DNA from: a bacterium
GTDB lineage: Bacteria > Verrucomicrobiota > Verrucomicrobiia > Limisphaerales > UBA11358
Assembly (NCBI GenBank): GCA_021780375.1
Contig: JAJXYT010000014.1
Span: forward strand, 1-61,443
Length of the DNA stretch: 61,443 nt
Direction of reading: 5' to 3'
A program made the position numbers and the translations under genes. Positions 35,109 through 42,721 of the stretch are shown here, piece after piece; positions within the stretch are counted from its first letter, which is position 1; each line of letters opens with the position of its first letter. The notes beneath the pieces were generated by a model, which searched no databases, was not told where the DNA came from, and saw nothing but the letters and a program-made list of their open reading frames with translations.

Positions 35109-36289
35109 AAAAAGTTCTCATCATCGAAGACGATCAAATCATTGCGAACATTTACCGGAATAAATTCGCGATCGAAGGTTATCAGGCGGAAGTCGCGTTC
35201 GACGGCGAAAGCGGCTTGAAAACCATGCGGACGTTTCAGCCCGACATCATGCTCCTGGATCTCATTCTGCCCCAGATGTCGGGGGTTGATCTCATCAAAA
35301 GGGTCCGCAGCGAGGCGGATTTCGCCAAATTGCCCATCATTGTTTTTTCCAACACTTACCTGACCAACCTGATCCAGGAAGCCTGGAAGGCGGGCGCCAG
35401 CAAATGCCTGTCCAAGACCAATTGCACGCCCAAGGACGTCCTGGACGTCGTCCGCCAGGCCATCGGCGACAGCGGCTCCATCCCGCGCGGCCCCGCCGTG
35501 CGGACGACCGCGACCCCTTCCGCCCGGCCTAATTTCACCGATACCGAGGGGGACACAAAATTTCTGACCGAACTGCGGACGGCGTTCATTGAAAGCGAAC
35601 CGGCCACCCTGGCGGCGTTGCGCAGCAATTTGCAAAGCCTCATCAAGGCGGATGACGAAACCAATCAGCTCAAGTGCATCCACGAGCTTTACCGCCGCAC
35701 TCATGCGCTGGCCGGCAACGCCGGCCTCGCCGGATTCATTTATGTCTCCCAAATGTCCGCCGCCGTGGAGGCGCTGCTCAAGGAGCTTTACGAAAAACCG
35801 AATAGCATCAATACCTCCACTCTGCGCACCGTGGCCGCGGCCGTGGATTTTCTCGGCTTTCTCTTCGAACGCGGCAAGAAGCCGGATAATCCGGACCCGC
35901 CCGCCATCAACATCCTCGTGGTGGACGACGAGCCGATTTCCCAACGCGCCGTGGTTTACGCCCTGGAAAAGGCGCAGTTGCCTTCCACCAGCACCGCCGA
36001 TCCCAACGCCGCCCTGAATTTGCTGACAGAGAAAAGGTTCGACCTCGTCTTCCTGGACGTGGACATGCCGGGCATGACCGGTTTTGAACTCTGCACCAAG
36101 CTGCGTGCCATGCCGCAGTACAAGAAAACCCCCGTCGTCTTTGTCACCGCGCTCAGTGACTTCGACAGCCGCACCAGTTCCATGATGGCCGGCGGCAATG
36201 ATTTCATCGCCAAGCCGTTTCTTTTCATCGAACTCACCGTCAAGGCCCTCATCCACGTCCTGCGCGCCCGATTGCAGCCGGCGAAGTAA
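35105..36289 (+). CDS. Two-receiver response regulator with central HPt-like domain
   Basis: The 394-residue protein has REC1 (KKVLIIEDDQIIANIYRNKF, acceptor D52 in MLLDLILPQMSG, Lys in CLSKTNC). The middle helical domain reads FLTELRTAFIESEPATLAAL and RRTHALAGNAGLAGF, with a candidate phospho-His as in HPt modules. REC2 has INILVVDDEPISQRAVV, VFLDVDMPGMTG and DFIAKPFLF. There is no DNA-binding, GGDEF or other output domain. It overlaps the hybrid kinase by ATGA. It probably acts as a relay or protein-interaction regulator, for example of motility; the target is unknown. Confidence 0.88.
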   Translation: MKKVLIIEDDQIIANIYRNKFAIEGYQAEVAFDGESGLKTMRTFQPDIMLLDLILPQMSGVDLIKRVRSEADFAKLPIIVFSNTYLTNLIQEAWKAGASKCLSKTNCTPKDVLDVVRQAIGDSGSIPRGPAVRTTATPSARPNFTDTEGDTKFLTELRTAFIESEPATLAALRSNLQSLIKADDETNQLKCIHELYRRTHALAGNAGLAGFIYVSQMSAAVEALLKELYEKPNSINTSTLRTVAAAVDFLGFLFERGKKPDNPDPPAINILVVDDEPISQRAVVYALEKAQLPSTSTADPNAALNLLTEKRFDLVFLDVDMPGMTGFELCTKLRAMPQYKKTPVVFVTALSDFDSRTSSMMAGGNDFIAKPFLFIELTVKALIHVLRARLQPAK

Positions 36290-36376
36290 AAATCAATGCA
36301 CGCAAAAAGCCAATGTCCGACCGCAAAAATGCGGCCGACTCATTGTTAGCCCGCAAGAGAGCTTTGAGTTTTTTTC

Positions 36377-37234
36377 CTAACCCGCAATTGACGCGCTGAA
36401 CATTTCTTTGGCGATGACGCCGTCGGCCACTTTGGCCACCGAGCCGGTCATTCGAATCGCATAATCCTCGCCAATCTCGATCTCAATGATGCCGCCGGGC
36501 ATGTGGACGGAAATCTCGCGGTCACACAGGCCGAGCCGGTGTGCCACCGCCGCCGCGGCGCTGCTGCTGCTGCCGCTTGCCAGCGTGTAACCGGCGCCGC
36601 GCTCCCAGATTTCAATCTGGATGTTGTTGCGGTCCATCACCCTCATGAATTGCACGTTGGTGCGGTTGGGAAAACGCAGGTGCGTTTCCAGCAGCGGGCC
36701 CATCTGCTTCGCTATTTCCGGGCTGATTCTGGGCATCGGCAGCACGCAATGCGGATTGCCCACGGTGGCTGCGCAGAAGTTGAATCGTTCCCCGCGCAGG
36801 TGAATCGGTTCATTGATGACCTCCCGGCGCGGTCCGGCCACGGGAATTTCGTCACTCCAGAAACTGACCTTGCCCATCTCCACGCGCACCACCTTGCCGC
36901 GTTCCGTTACCGTGGCTCTCACCAGGCCGCCGGCGGTTTCGACGGCGAATTCGTCCTTGCCCACCAGTTTCTTGTCCCACAGGTAACGCGAAAAAATCCG
37001 CAGGCCGTTGCCGCTCTTTTCCGCCTCGCTGCCGTCGGGATTGTAAATGCGCACCGCAAACTTCGCCGTTTTGGAGGGCAGGGGGCCGAGCAGGATGCCG
37101 TCCGAGCCGACGCCGTAATTGCGATGGCAAATCGTCCTGACCTGCGCGGCCGTCAGCGGTGACGGCAGGTTCTTCGGGTTAATGATGATGTAATCATTGC
37201 CCAACCCGTGATATTTGGTAAAGGCCCACAGCAT
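36377..37234 (-). CDS. Diaminopimelate epimerase-like protein with both catalytic Cys replaced by Ser
   Basis: The 285-residue protein keeps the DapF fold signatures: FTKYHGLGNDYIIINP, GVGSDGILLGPLPSKTA, NPDGSEAEKSGNGLRIFSRY, VGNPHCVLP, RTNVQFMRVMDRNNIQIEIW and ERGAGYTLASGSSSSAAAAV. DapF racemises LL- to meso-diaminopimelate using two cysteines, in DGSxxxxCGNG and ERGxGxTxACGTG. Here both are Ser (S74, codon 37013-37015; S220, codon 36575-36577; both AGC). Substrate-anchoring residues (N65, E211, R212) are kept. It could be a paralogue with altered chemistry or a clade-specific variant. It stands alone on the minus strand after the phosphorelay operon. Confidence 0.88.
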   Translation of the reverse strand: MLWAFTKYHGLGNDYIIINPKNLPSPLTAAQVRTICHRNYGVGSDGILLGPLPSKTAKFAVRIYNPDGSEAEKSGNGLRIFSRYLWDKKLVGKDEFAVETAGGLVRATVTERGKVVRVEMGKVSFWSDEIPVAGPRREVINEPIHLRGERFNFCAATVGNPHCVLPMPRISPEIAKQMGPLLETHLRFPNRTNVQFMRVMDRNNIQIEIWERGAGYTLASGSSSSAAAAVAHRLGLCDREISVHMPGGIIEIEIGEDYAIRMTGSVAKVADGVIAKEMFSASIAG

Positions 37235-37587
37235 GAGTCCAGCATACCGCGCCGGACGCGAAGCGCAAAACAGAATGACGGAACATTTCTACCCGGTGGG
37301 GCGGGCGTCCTCGCGAGCCGGGGCCTGGCACACAGAAAAAACAGAGCGGCTCGTCAGTAGTTTCCTGTTCCGGGTTGAACTGTCCATGGAACATGAACCG
37401 CATAGTCATGGTGCAGGCGCCCTCGCCTGCGGGCCCAGCCCGGCGTCCCGCCGGGTGTTCCTTTCCGACAGCGAGACGCTGTCGGAACCCGCCGTCGGGA
37501 CGACTGCGCTACGAACCGGTTCATGGATAGCCTCGCCCGCCAAACCGTGCGGCGCGAATGTGTCGCCCCACTCAGTAACCCGCAGGT
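37235..37587. other. Intergenic region of GC-rich palindromes
   Basis: No gene. It holds GGTGGGGCGGGCG (from 37295), similar to the left end of the element at 40174; CAGGCG-CCCT-CGCCTG (about 37413-37428); and a perfect 11-bp stem with a 3-base loop (37463-37473 with 37477-37487). These look like nested dispersed palindromic elements. Confidence 0.5.
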
Positions 37588-37953
37588 TCATCCGCCCATT
37601 TTGCTATTCCGTTTCTCTTCCTCCAGATGAAATTTGTGAAGGAACCGGTGGAACACCGGCGCAAAAACAACTCCGAGACTCGTGAGAAATGCCAGCCCGC
37701 TGAACAGGGCGTAGCAACCGGCGAAAATCTTGCCGCCATCGGTTTGCAGCGAGGATACCGGCCCCATGCCGGACAGAATCATCGCCGCGTTGACAAAGGC
37801 GTCCACCCACGACATTGGTTCGAAGGCACGGTAACCGACCATCCCGATGCCGAGCGCAAACGCGACAAGCAGCAGGGCGGCAGCCGCGTTCCGGGCCAGG
37901 CGCGCGTAAAACTGCCGGCGCGGCAACAACGGTTTTGAGCGATGCTCAAACAT
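37588..37953 (-). CDS. Small two-TM membrane protein, ion-channel-pore-like
   Basis: The 121-residue protein has a basic N-terminus, TM1 (NAAAALLLVAFALGIGMVGY), a pore-helix-like segment FEPMSWVDAFVNAAMILSGM, TM2 (GKIFAGCYALFSGLAFLTSL) and a His/Lys-rich cytosolic tail. The TM1-P-TM2 layout recalls Ion_trans_2 potassium channels, but the filter TVGYG is replaced by LSGMGPV. I therefore call it a membrane protein of unknown function. It lies upstream of a composite repeat element and is followed by GC-rich palindromes. Confidence 0.65.
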   Translation of the reverse strand: MFEHRSKPLLPRRQFYARLARNAAAALLLVAFALGIGMVGYRAFEPMSWVDAFVNAAMILSGMGPVSSLQTDGGKIFAGCYALFSGLAFLTSLGVVFAPVFHRFLHKFHLEEEKRNSKMGG

Positions 37954-37962
37954 GTCAGATTC

Positions 37963-38154
37963 AGGATTTACGATTTTACATTACGATCTGCGATTCAGTA
38001 GCCGCCGACGTGAGTCGGCTCCATCTATTCTCTGGTCGTTTGAATGAAATGTGAGCGGACTCACGTCCGCTGCTACGTTTTCAGAGATCTCCATTTACGC
38101 GTGACCGGAAATTCGGAGGCGGCGCGCAAATCGTATATCGCAAATCATAAATTA
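37963..38154. repeat. Composite element: inverted heptamer arrays flanking two GTAGC hairpins
   Basis: The left degenerate array (about 37967-37997, units like ATTTACG, ATTTTAC, ATCTGCG) and the right array GCAAATC-GTATATC-GCAAATC-ATAAATT (38127-38153) are roughly reverse complements. Inside are two hairpin units: GTAGCCGCCGACGTGAGTCG (from 37998; stem 38004-38009 with 38014-38019, GTGA loop), and the inverse AGCGGAC-TCAC-GTCCGCT (38054-38071) followed by GCTAC. The right arm reaches the pyrD stop codon. Confidence 0.65.
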
Positions 38155-39066
38155 CTTCTTCACTGCCACGCTGCCGGTAATTTCGTCCACATCCTTCAGG
38201 CCATGCTTTTCCATGAATTCGCGGATGCCGGCAATCACTTGCAACGGCGTCTGTGGTTCGTAGAAATTCGCCGTGCCCACGGCCACCGCCGCCGCGCCCG
38301 CCACCATGAATTCAATCGCGTCCGCCGCGTTTTGAATGCCACCCATGCCGATGATGGGAATTTTCACGGCCTTTGCCGCCTCCCAGACGAGCTTGATGGC
38401 AATCGGCTTGATGCACGGCCCGGTCAGGCCGCCGGTGACATTCGCCAGCTTCGGCTTGCGGGTTTCAATGTCAATCGCCATGGCCGGGTAACTGTTCATG
38501 ATGGACAGCGCGTCGCTCCCCGCGTCTTCCGCCGCCCGAGCGAAAGGCGCGATGCTTGCCACGTTCGGACTCATCTTGGTAATCAGCGGCAGCTTTGTCA
38601 CCTTGCGGCAGTCGGCGACGACTTGTGCCAGCAATTTCAAGTCGGTGCCGAATTGCGCGCCGCCCTTCTTGATGTTGGGGCAGGACACATTGAGTTCCAG
38701 CGCACCGACACCGCCCAACGCGTCGAAGCGCCGCGCGACCTCGGCGTATTCCTCAACCGTCGTGCCCCAGAGGTTGATGATGGTCGGGACCTTCAGCGTT
38801 TTGAGGAAAGGCCAGTATTTCCTGATGAATCCGTCCACGCCCGGCCCTTGCAGGCCGATCGCGTTGATCAGCCCGCTCGCCACCTCGACCGTGCGCGGCG
38901 TGGCATTGCCGCGGACCGGGTCAAGCCGGATGCCCTTGACGACCACCGCGCCGAGTTGGTTCAGGTCGAGGAGTTGGGCATATTCGACACCGTAGCCGAA
39001 CGTGCCGGACGCAACCATCACCGGGTTTTGCAGCTTCAACTTGCCGATTTGAACCGAGAGATTCAT
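38152..39066 (-). CDS. pyrD: Dihydroorotate dehydrogenase, class 1B catalytic subunit
   Basis: The 304-residue FMN enzyme oxidises dihydroorotate to orotate in pyrimidine synthesis. It reads NLSVQIGKLKLQNPVMVASG, TFGYGVEYAQLLDLNQLGAV, NAIGLQGPGVDGFI, ELNVSCPNIKKGG with the class 1 catalytic Cys, LPLITKMSPNV and IPIIGMGGIQNAADAIEFM. The ATG at 39066 has GGAGGTG 6-7 bases upstream. PyrK, its electron-transfer partner, lies upstream on the same strand, confirming class 1B. The 154-bp gap between them holds an inverted heptamer array. Confidence 0.95.
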   Translation of the reverse strand: MNLSVQIGKLKLQNPVMVASGTFGYGVEYAQLLDLNQLGAVVVKGIRLDPVRGNATPRTVEVASGLINAIGLQGPGVDGFIRKYWPFLKTLKVPTIINLWGTTVEEYAEVARRFDALGGVGALELNVSCPNIKKGGAQFGTDLKLLAQVVADCRKVTKLPLITKMSPNVASIAPFARAAEDAGSDALSIMNSYPAMAIDIETRKPKLANVTGGLTGPCIKPIAIKLVWEAAKAVKIPIIGMGGIQNAADAIEFMVAGAAAVAVGTANFYEPQTPLQVIAGIREFMEKHGLKDVDEITGSVAVKK

Positions 39067-39103
39067 GAATGCACCTCCGGGCCAGGAAGAAAGGGGCATA
39101 AAT

Positions 39104-39199
39104 ATTCAACATTCAACAGCGAACACCGAACATCGAACGACTCCGCTCGCCCATCGCCTCCATTGGAGGTTGAACGTTGAATGTTGAGGGTTGAATGTT
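39104..39199. repeat. Inverted heptamer arrays between pyrK and pyrD
   Basis: ATTCAAC-ATTCAAC-AGCGAAC-ACCGAAC-ATCGAAC fills 39104-39138. GTTGAAC-GTTGAAT-GTTGAGG-GTTGAAT-GTT fills 39169-39199. The arms are reverse complements of each other (ATTCAAC versus GTTGAAT) and could form a long imperfect stem in the pyrK-pyrD transcript. Confidence 0.75.
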
Positions 39200-39220
39200 T
39201 CCGACGCAAAAATTGGAATT

Positions 39221-40093
39221 TCATTTCATGGTTTCCCAAACGATGTTACGCGCGTCAAACACCGGTCCCTCGGTACAGGTGCGCTGGTATTCCCAGCCGT
39301 CGCCGGTTTGGACGGGAATCACGCACGTCAGGCAGACGCCGACGCCGCAACACATGTGTTCATCCATCGAAAGCTCCGCCGGGACATTGAAATCCCCGGC
39401 GATTTTGCCGACGGCCTTGAGCATGGGTGTCGGGCCACAAGCGTAAATCCTCACCTTCTGGCGGGTAGCAGCCGGCGTGAGGAGGCTCTGGCTGATTTCC
39501 GATTTCCGATTTCCGATTTCCAATTTTTCAGTTTGAGCCTCGTTACTTCGGCGGCTACGTAACTCCGCCAGCAACGGTTTCGTGACCAGCCCTTTTTCGC
39601 CGTGGCTGCCGTCTTCGGTCGTCACGCGTACGTCCCAGCCCAGTGCTTTGAATTCTTTTTCGCAGAGTATATCAACCCGTTTACGACCGCCGACGAAGAC
39701 AATCCCTTTCTGTGGCGAGCGTTGCGCCAGCAGATACATTGCCGCCATGCCATAGCCACCGGCGACGAGCAGGGGAGTTTCGCCCCCGCGTTGGGGCGCG
39801 GTAAATCCGTGGCCGAGCGGCGCGATAACGCTCACTTCCCCGCCGGCACCCATCCGGGCAAGCGCGTCGGTGCCTTGGCCGACCGTTTTGTACAGGATGG
39901 AAAAAGTGTCGCCGGAAACCTGGAAGATGCTGAACGGCCGGCGGAGCAGGGCGTCCTTCAGCGGCGCCACGCGGACATGGGCAAATTGTCCGGGCTGGAT
40001 GAGCGCCGCGATTTGCGGCGCGCGCAGGACGAGACGGAAGTAAGAATCGGTGTCGCGCTCGTTGGAGACAATCTGGACGGTTTGCTCAAGCAT
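39221..40093 (-). CDS. pyrK: Dihydroorotate dehydrogenase electron-transfer subunit PyrK
   Basis: The 290-residue ferredoxin-reductase-like protein binds FAD and a [2Fe-2S] cluster and passes electrons from PyrD to NAD. It shows FAHVRVAPLKDALLRRPFSI (FAD RPFS motif), PLLVAGGYGMAAMYLLA, IYACGPTPMLKAVGKIA and the cluster motif CCGVGVCLTCV with a later Cys in YQRTCTEGP. Between LLAELRS and KVRIYACG it carries about 30 extra residues, including EKLEIGNRKSEISQS, encoded by a heptamer repeat element. The ATG at 40093 (MLEQTVQIVSNERD) best fits the family. Confidence 0.92.
   Translation of the reverse strand: MLEQTVQIVSNERDTDSYFRLVLRAPQIAALIQPGQFAHVRVAPLKDALLRRPFSIFQVSGDTFSILYKTVGQGTDALARMGAGGEVSVIAPLGHGFTAPQRGGETPLLVAGGYGMAAMYLLAQRSPQKGIVFVGGRKRVDILCEKEFKALGWDVRVTTEDGSHGEKGLVTKPLLAELRSRRSNEAQTEKLEIGNRKSEISQSLLTPAATRQKVRIYACGPTPMLKAVGKIAGDFNVPAELSMDEHMCCGVGVCLTCVIPVQTGDGWEYQRTCTEGPVFDARNIVWETMK
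39465..39561. repeat. Composite repeat inserted in frame within pyrK
   Basis: Four perfect tandem GATTTCC copies (39494-39521) are flanked by GTAGCAGCCGGCGTGAGGAG (from 39465) and, inverted, by CGAAGTAACG-type sequence leading to GGCGGCTAC (about 39540-39558). Both flanks resemble the GTAGC...GTGAG hairpin units of 37998-38076. The segment adds about 30 residues and keeps the reading frame. Confidence 0.65.
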
Positions 40094-40173
40094 CGGCACT
40101 GCCAGCATGGTCGGCCACGGCAAACCTGTCAACTTTGGGTGTGAAGTCGGTGATGGGTCAGTTTACTTTTCCG

Positions 40174-40271
40174 GGTGGGGCCGGCGCCTGTCGCGCCGGG
40201 CTGCCTCCCGATTTTCGGGACGGCGCAGCGCCCCGCCTGGAACGACGGCTCGCCAGTAGCCTCGCCCCACC
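40174..40271. repeat. 98-bp GC-rich element with inverted ends between VanZ and pyrK genes
   Basis: GGTGGGGC (40174-40181) and GCCCCACC (40264-40271) are terminal inverted repeats. The inside contains GGCGCCTGTCGCGCCGGG and CCCGATTTTCGGGACGGCGC, both self-complementary. A similar start (GGTGGGGCGGGCG) occurs at 37295. Confidence 0.55.
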
Positions 40272-40294
40272 AGAATAACCGATTATCTGTGCCG

Positions 40295-41428
40295 TCACCG
40301 GGTTTCCGGCGCGGATTCGGTGTTCGTGACTTTGGACCGGATCGCCAGGGCCAGGACCACGCCCAGCAGCGTGCCGGTGGTGTTTGTCAACAAATCGGTG
40401 GTGGAAGATACCCGGTTGGGCAGCCAGGCCTGGATGATTTCAATTGCCAGGCTGACCGCTGCCCCGGCGAGAACCACGAGCAAAGCGTTGACAGCCCATC
40501 GTTTTGGTTTCAGTGAGCGGCGATGAAGGAAAAAGCAGAGTCCGAAGGGAACGAAACCAAAAATATTGACGGCGATGTCCGAATAGTCCGGCCGGTTGTA
40601 AGCGATGTCCTTGGAGGGAGAAATCAAAAACTCTCGGTGGACCGGTTGAAAGCGAACGGGAAGGATGAGGTGATGGCGGTTGGCCGAGGAATCTGCCGCT
40701 GCCCGGCCCCGGCCTTCGTCGAAAAGGTAGAGTGCCATGAGGCCGGGTGCATTCGTGAGTTGTCCGGCGCGGCCCTGCGTCCAGAGCGTGGCATGCCGGG
40801 CGATTTCCGCCGGATCCAGGGCGCGGTTGTACAGGGCCAGGCCGAACAGTTGCCCGGTCCATGAGTGCTTCCCGGAAGCGCTGTTGCCGAGAATTAGCTG
40901 TCCGTCCCAAGCCTCCGGGCTCGGCACGAAGCGGGGAAAATGCTCGACCGCCGATCCGTCCAGGTAAAAATCAGTTCCCGATCCATCACCCCGGAGGGTG
41001 ATGAACTGGACCGTGCGTTCCGACAACAGATCATCCACGCCCGCCTCGGAGCGGCTGCCGGCCGGCTGTGGAGGCTGAGTCGTTGCCCGAAGGATGAAAT
41101 CCCTTCGCCACTGGTACAGGCTGAAATCGAGCGGCAACCGGCGATTGTGAATCGTCACCATATCAAACACGTCATTGACCGGTTCGTGTTGAGCCTCGAG
41201 CCACAACTCCACCGTAAAATTTGGGGACCGGCCGTCGCCGGCGGTCGGCAGCGGGGCAGGGTCGTAGGCTATTCCGTAAGGCTCAAAATGCAGGCCGGAG
41301 CGGTCGGACAGCCAGGTGACCCGATTGGATGGCTGGAAGTCGAATGGCCATAACCCCACGACGAAGTAGCCCAGCACGATTACGAGGCTCAGCCAGCCAA
41401 ACCATCTGTCATGGGGAATGCCTTTCAC
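40295..41428 (-). CDS. VanZ-family membrane protein with inserted LamG-like domain
   Basis: The 377-residue protein starts with TM1 (WFGWLSLVIVLGYFVVGLWP), typical of VanZ. It then has about 200 extracytoplasmic residues of concanavalin-like LamG type (FTVELWLEAQHEP, YLDGSAVEHFPRFVPS, LILGNSASGKHSWTGQLFGL, ALYNRALDPAEIARH). It ends with the VanZ core (YSDIAVNIFGFVPFGLCFFL, VSLAIEIIQAWLPNRVSSTT, DLLTNTTGTLLGVVLA). VanZ relatives influence glycopeptide resistance; the LamG insert suggests binding of an outside carbohydrate. The frame is intact. Confidence 0.85.
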   Translation of the reverse strand: MKGIPHDRWFGWLSLVIVLGYFVVGLWPFDFQPSNRVTWLSDRSGLHFEPYGIAYDPAPLPTAGDGRSPNFTVELWLEAQHEPVNDVFDMVTIHNRRLPLDFSLYQWRRDFILRATTQPPQPAGSRSEAGVDDLLSERTVQFITLRGDGSGTDFYLDGSAVEHFPRFVPSPEAWDGQLILGNSASGKHSWTGQLFGLALYNRALDPAEIARHATLWTQGRAGQLTNAPGLMALYLFDEGRGRAAADSSANRHHLILPVRFQPVHREFLISPSKDIAYNRPDYSDIAVNIFGFVPFGLCFFLHRRSLKPKRWAVNALLVVLAGAAVSLAIEIIQAWLPNRVSSTTDLLTNTTGTLLGVVLALAIRSKVTNTESAPETR

Positions 41429-41686
41429 GGGACGCTGCGGATTAGCTCAAGCATGGCCGAGGGCCAGCATGGTCGGCAGGGGCAAAGCTGTCAACTTTGC
41501 GAACGAAGGAACACAGGCACATTGACGCGAATTGCGCGAATTCGCACCAATTGAAAGCCGGCCAGGCGACAGTTACAAAAATGTCCCGATCCCCGGTTTT
41601 TCGTTTGCATTCAAGGGGGACGAGGCGTAAAAGTAACATTAGCTCTAAATCCGTTTAAAGTGAGTGGAGATAACCCTGAATCCTTT
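41429..41686. other. Gap before the secreted-protein trio
   Basis: About 260 bases between divergent genes with no recognisable gene. It should hold the promoters for the VanZ and beta-helix genes, but no strong consensus pair is evident. Confidence 0.35.
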
Positions 41687-42703
41687 ATGAAAACCAGAGT
41701 TCCTGTTGTCCTCGCGGCTGTGCTGCTTTCAGCCTTCCTCCTTCAGCCTTCAGCCTTGCGTGCGCAGGGCAGCCTCACGCCGCCCGGCCCGCCCGCGCCG
41801 CTGATGAAGACGCTCGACCAGATCGAAGCCCGCACACCGGTTTCGTTGCTGCCCTACACCATCACCAACCCCGGCTCCTATTACCTGACCACCAACCTCA
41901 CCGGCGTCAGCGGCGCCAACGGTATCACCATCGCCAGTGGCGACGTGACGCTGGACCTGAACGGCTTCCGGCTTTTGGGCGTGCCCGGTTCCCTGGACGG
42001 CATCTTTGTCCCCACCAATGCCCTTTACCTCAACCTCACCGTGCGTAACGGCACGGTGCGCGGCTGGGGCGGCAGCGGCGTGGAAGCGTTCGACGGTGAA
42101 AACACGATTTTTGAACGGCTCATCGTCTCGGATGTGGGCGGCTTTGGCATCGACGCCTACGGCAGCGTCATCCGCGACTGTCAGGTGGACGGGAGTGGCA
42201 ACACAGGCATCGCCGCCAACGTCTCCGAAATCCGCCATTGCGTGGTGGAAAACTGCGGCTTTGACGGCATTGACGCCTTCGATTCCCAGGTGAGCGATTG
42301 CGCGGTGGAGTTCAACCTCTACGGCATCTTTGCCTCACCCGGCAAAGTCTCCGACTGCGTCATCGAGACCAACACTTTCAGCGGCATTTACGCGGGCGCA
42401 TCGGGCTGCCAGCTCACGGGCAACACCTGCCTGGGCAATAATCACAACGCCGGCGCCAGCGACGCGGGCATCTACCTGGCGACCGGCAACAACCGCGTTG
42501 AAGATAATCACGTGATCGGCAGCGGCCGTGCCGGTATCCAGGTCGCGGCCGCCGGCGCATCCAATAACCTCATCATCAGGAACTCGGTCACCGGCGACGG
42601 CGCCAATAACTACGTTATCCCCGCCTCCCAAATTATCGGGCCCCTGATCACGACAACCGGGTTCATCACCAACTCGAATCCGTGGGCGAACTTTTCGTTT
42701 TAA
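41687..42703 (+). CDS. Secreted right-handed beta-helix protein (copy 1)
   Basis: The 338-residue protein has a signal peptide MKTRVPVVLAAVLLSAFLLQ-PSALRAQG. A conserved linker follows (GSLTPPGPPAPLMKTLDQIE), then parallel beta-helix coils (NGITIASGDVTLDLNGFRLL, VRNGTVRGWGGSGVEAF, VIRDCQVDGSGNTGIAANVS, GNTCLGNNHNAGASDAGIYL). The end NYVIPASQIIGPLITTTGFI then NSNPWANFSF is shared with the next gene. The fold resembles NosD/pectate-lyase-type carbohydrate-binding proteins, but no catalytic set is evident. The ATG at 41687 directly opens the signal. Confidence 0.8.
   Translation: MKTRVPVVLAAVLLSAFLLQPSALRAQGSLTPPGPPAPLMKTLDQIEARTPVSLLPYTITNPGSYYLTTNLTGVSGANGITIASGDVTLDLNGFRLLGVPGSLDGIFVPTNALYLNLTVRNGTVRGWGGSGVEAFDGENTIFERLIVSDVGGFGIDAYGSVIRDCQVDGSGNTGIAANVSEIRHCVVENCGFDGIDAFDSQVSDCAVEFNLYGIFASPGKVSDCVIETNTFSGIYAGASGCQLTGNTCLGNNHNAGASDAGIYLATGNNRVEDNHVIGSGRAGIQVAAAGASNNLIIRNSVTGDGANNYVIPASQIIGPLITTTGFITNSNPWANFSF
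41728..41755 (+). repeat. TTCAGCC heptamer array inside signal peptide, copy 1
   Basis: Four 7-bp units: TTCAGCC-TTCCTCC-TTCAGCC-TTCAGCC. They encode the hydrophobic core FLLQPSA of the signal peptide. Confidence 0.8.
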
Positions 42704-42721
42704 TCGTCATCCAATAATTCG

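Noticed and set aside
36575..37015. Cys-to-Ser changes in the DapF homologue as sequencing errors
   Set aside because: Two separate codons are both AGC in otherwise clean context; two independent errors at exactly the catalytic positions are unlikely.
39104..39199. Possible CRISPR array
   Set aside because: Units are 7 bp with no unique spacers and no cas genes. They are short tandem repeats, as are the other arrays in the window.
41442..41639. 65-codon minus-strand frame upstream of the beta-helix genes
   Set aside because: It has no ribosome-binding site or family likeness and lies in the divergent promoter region.
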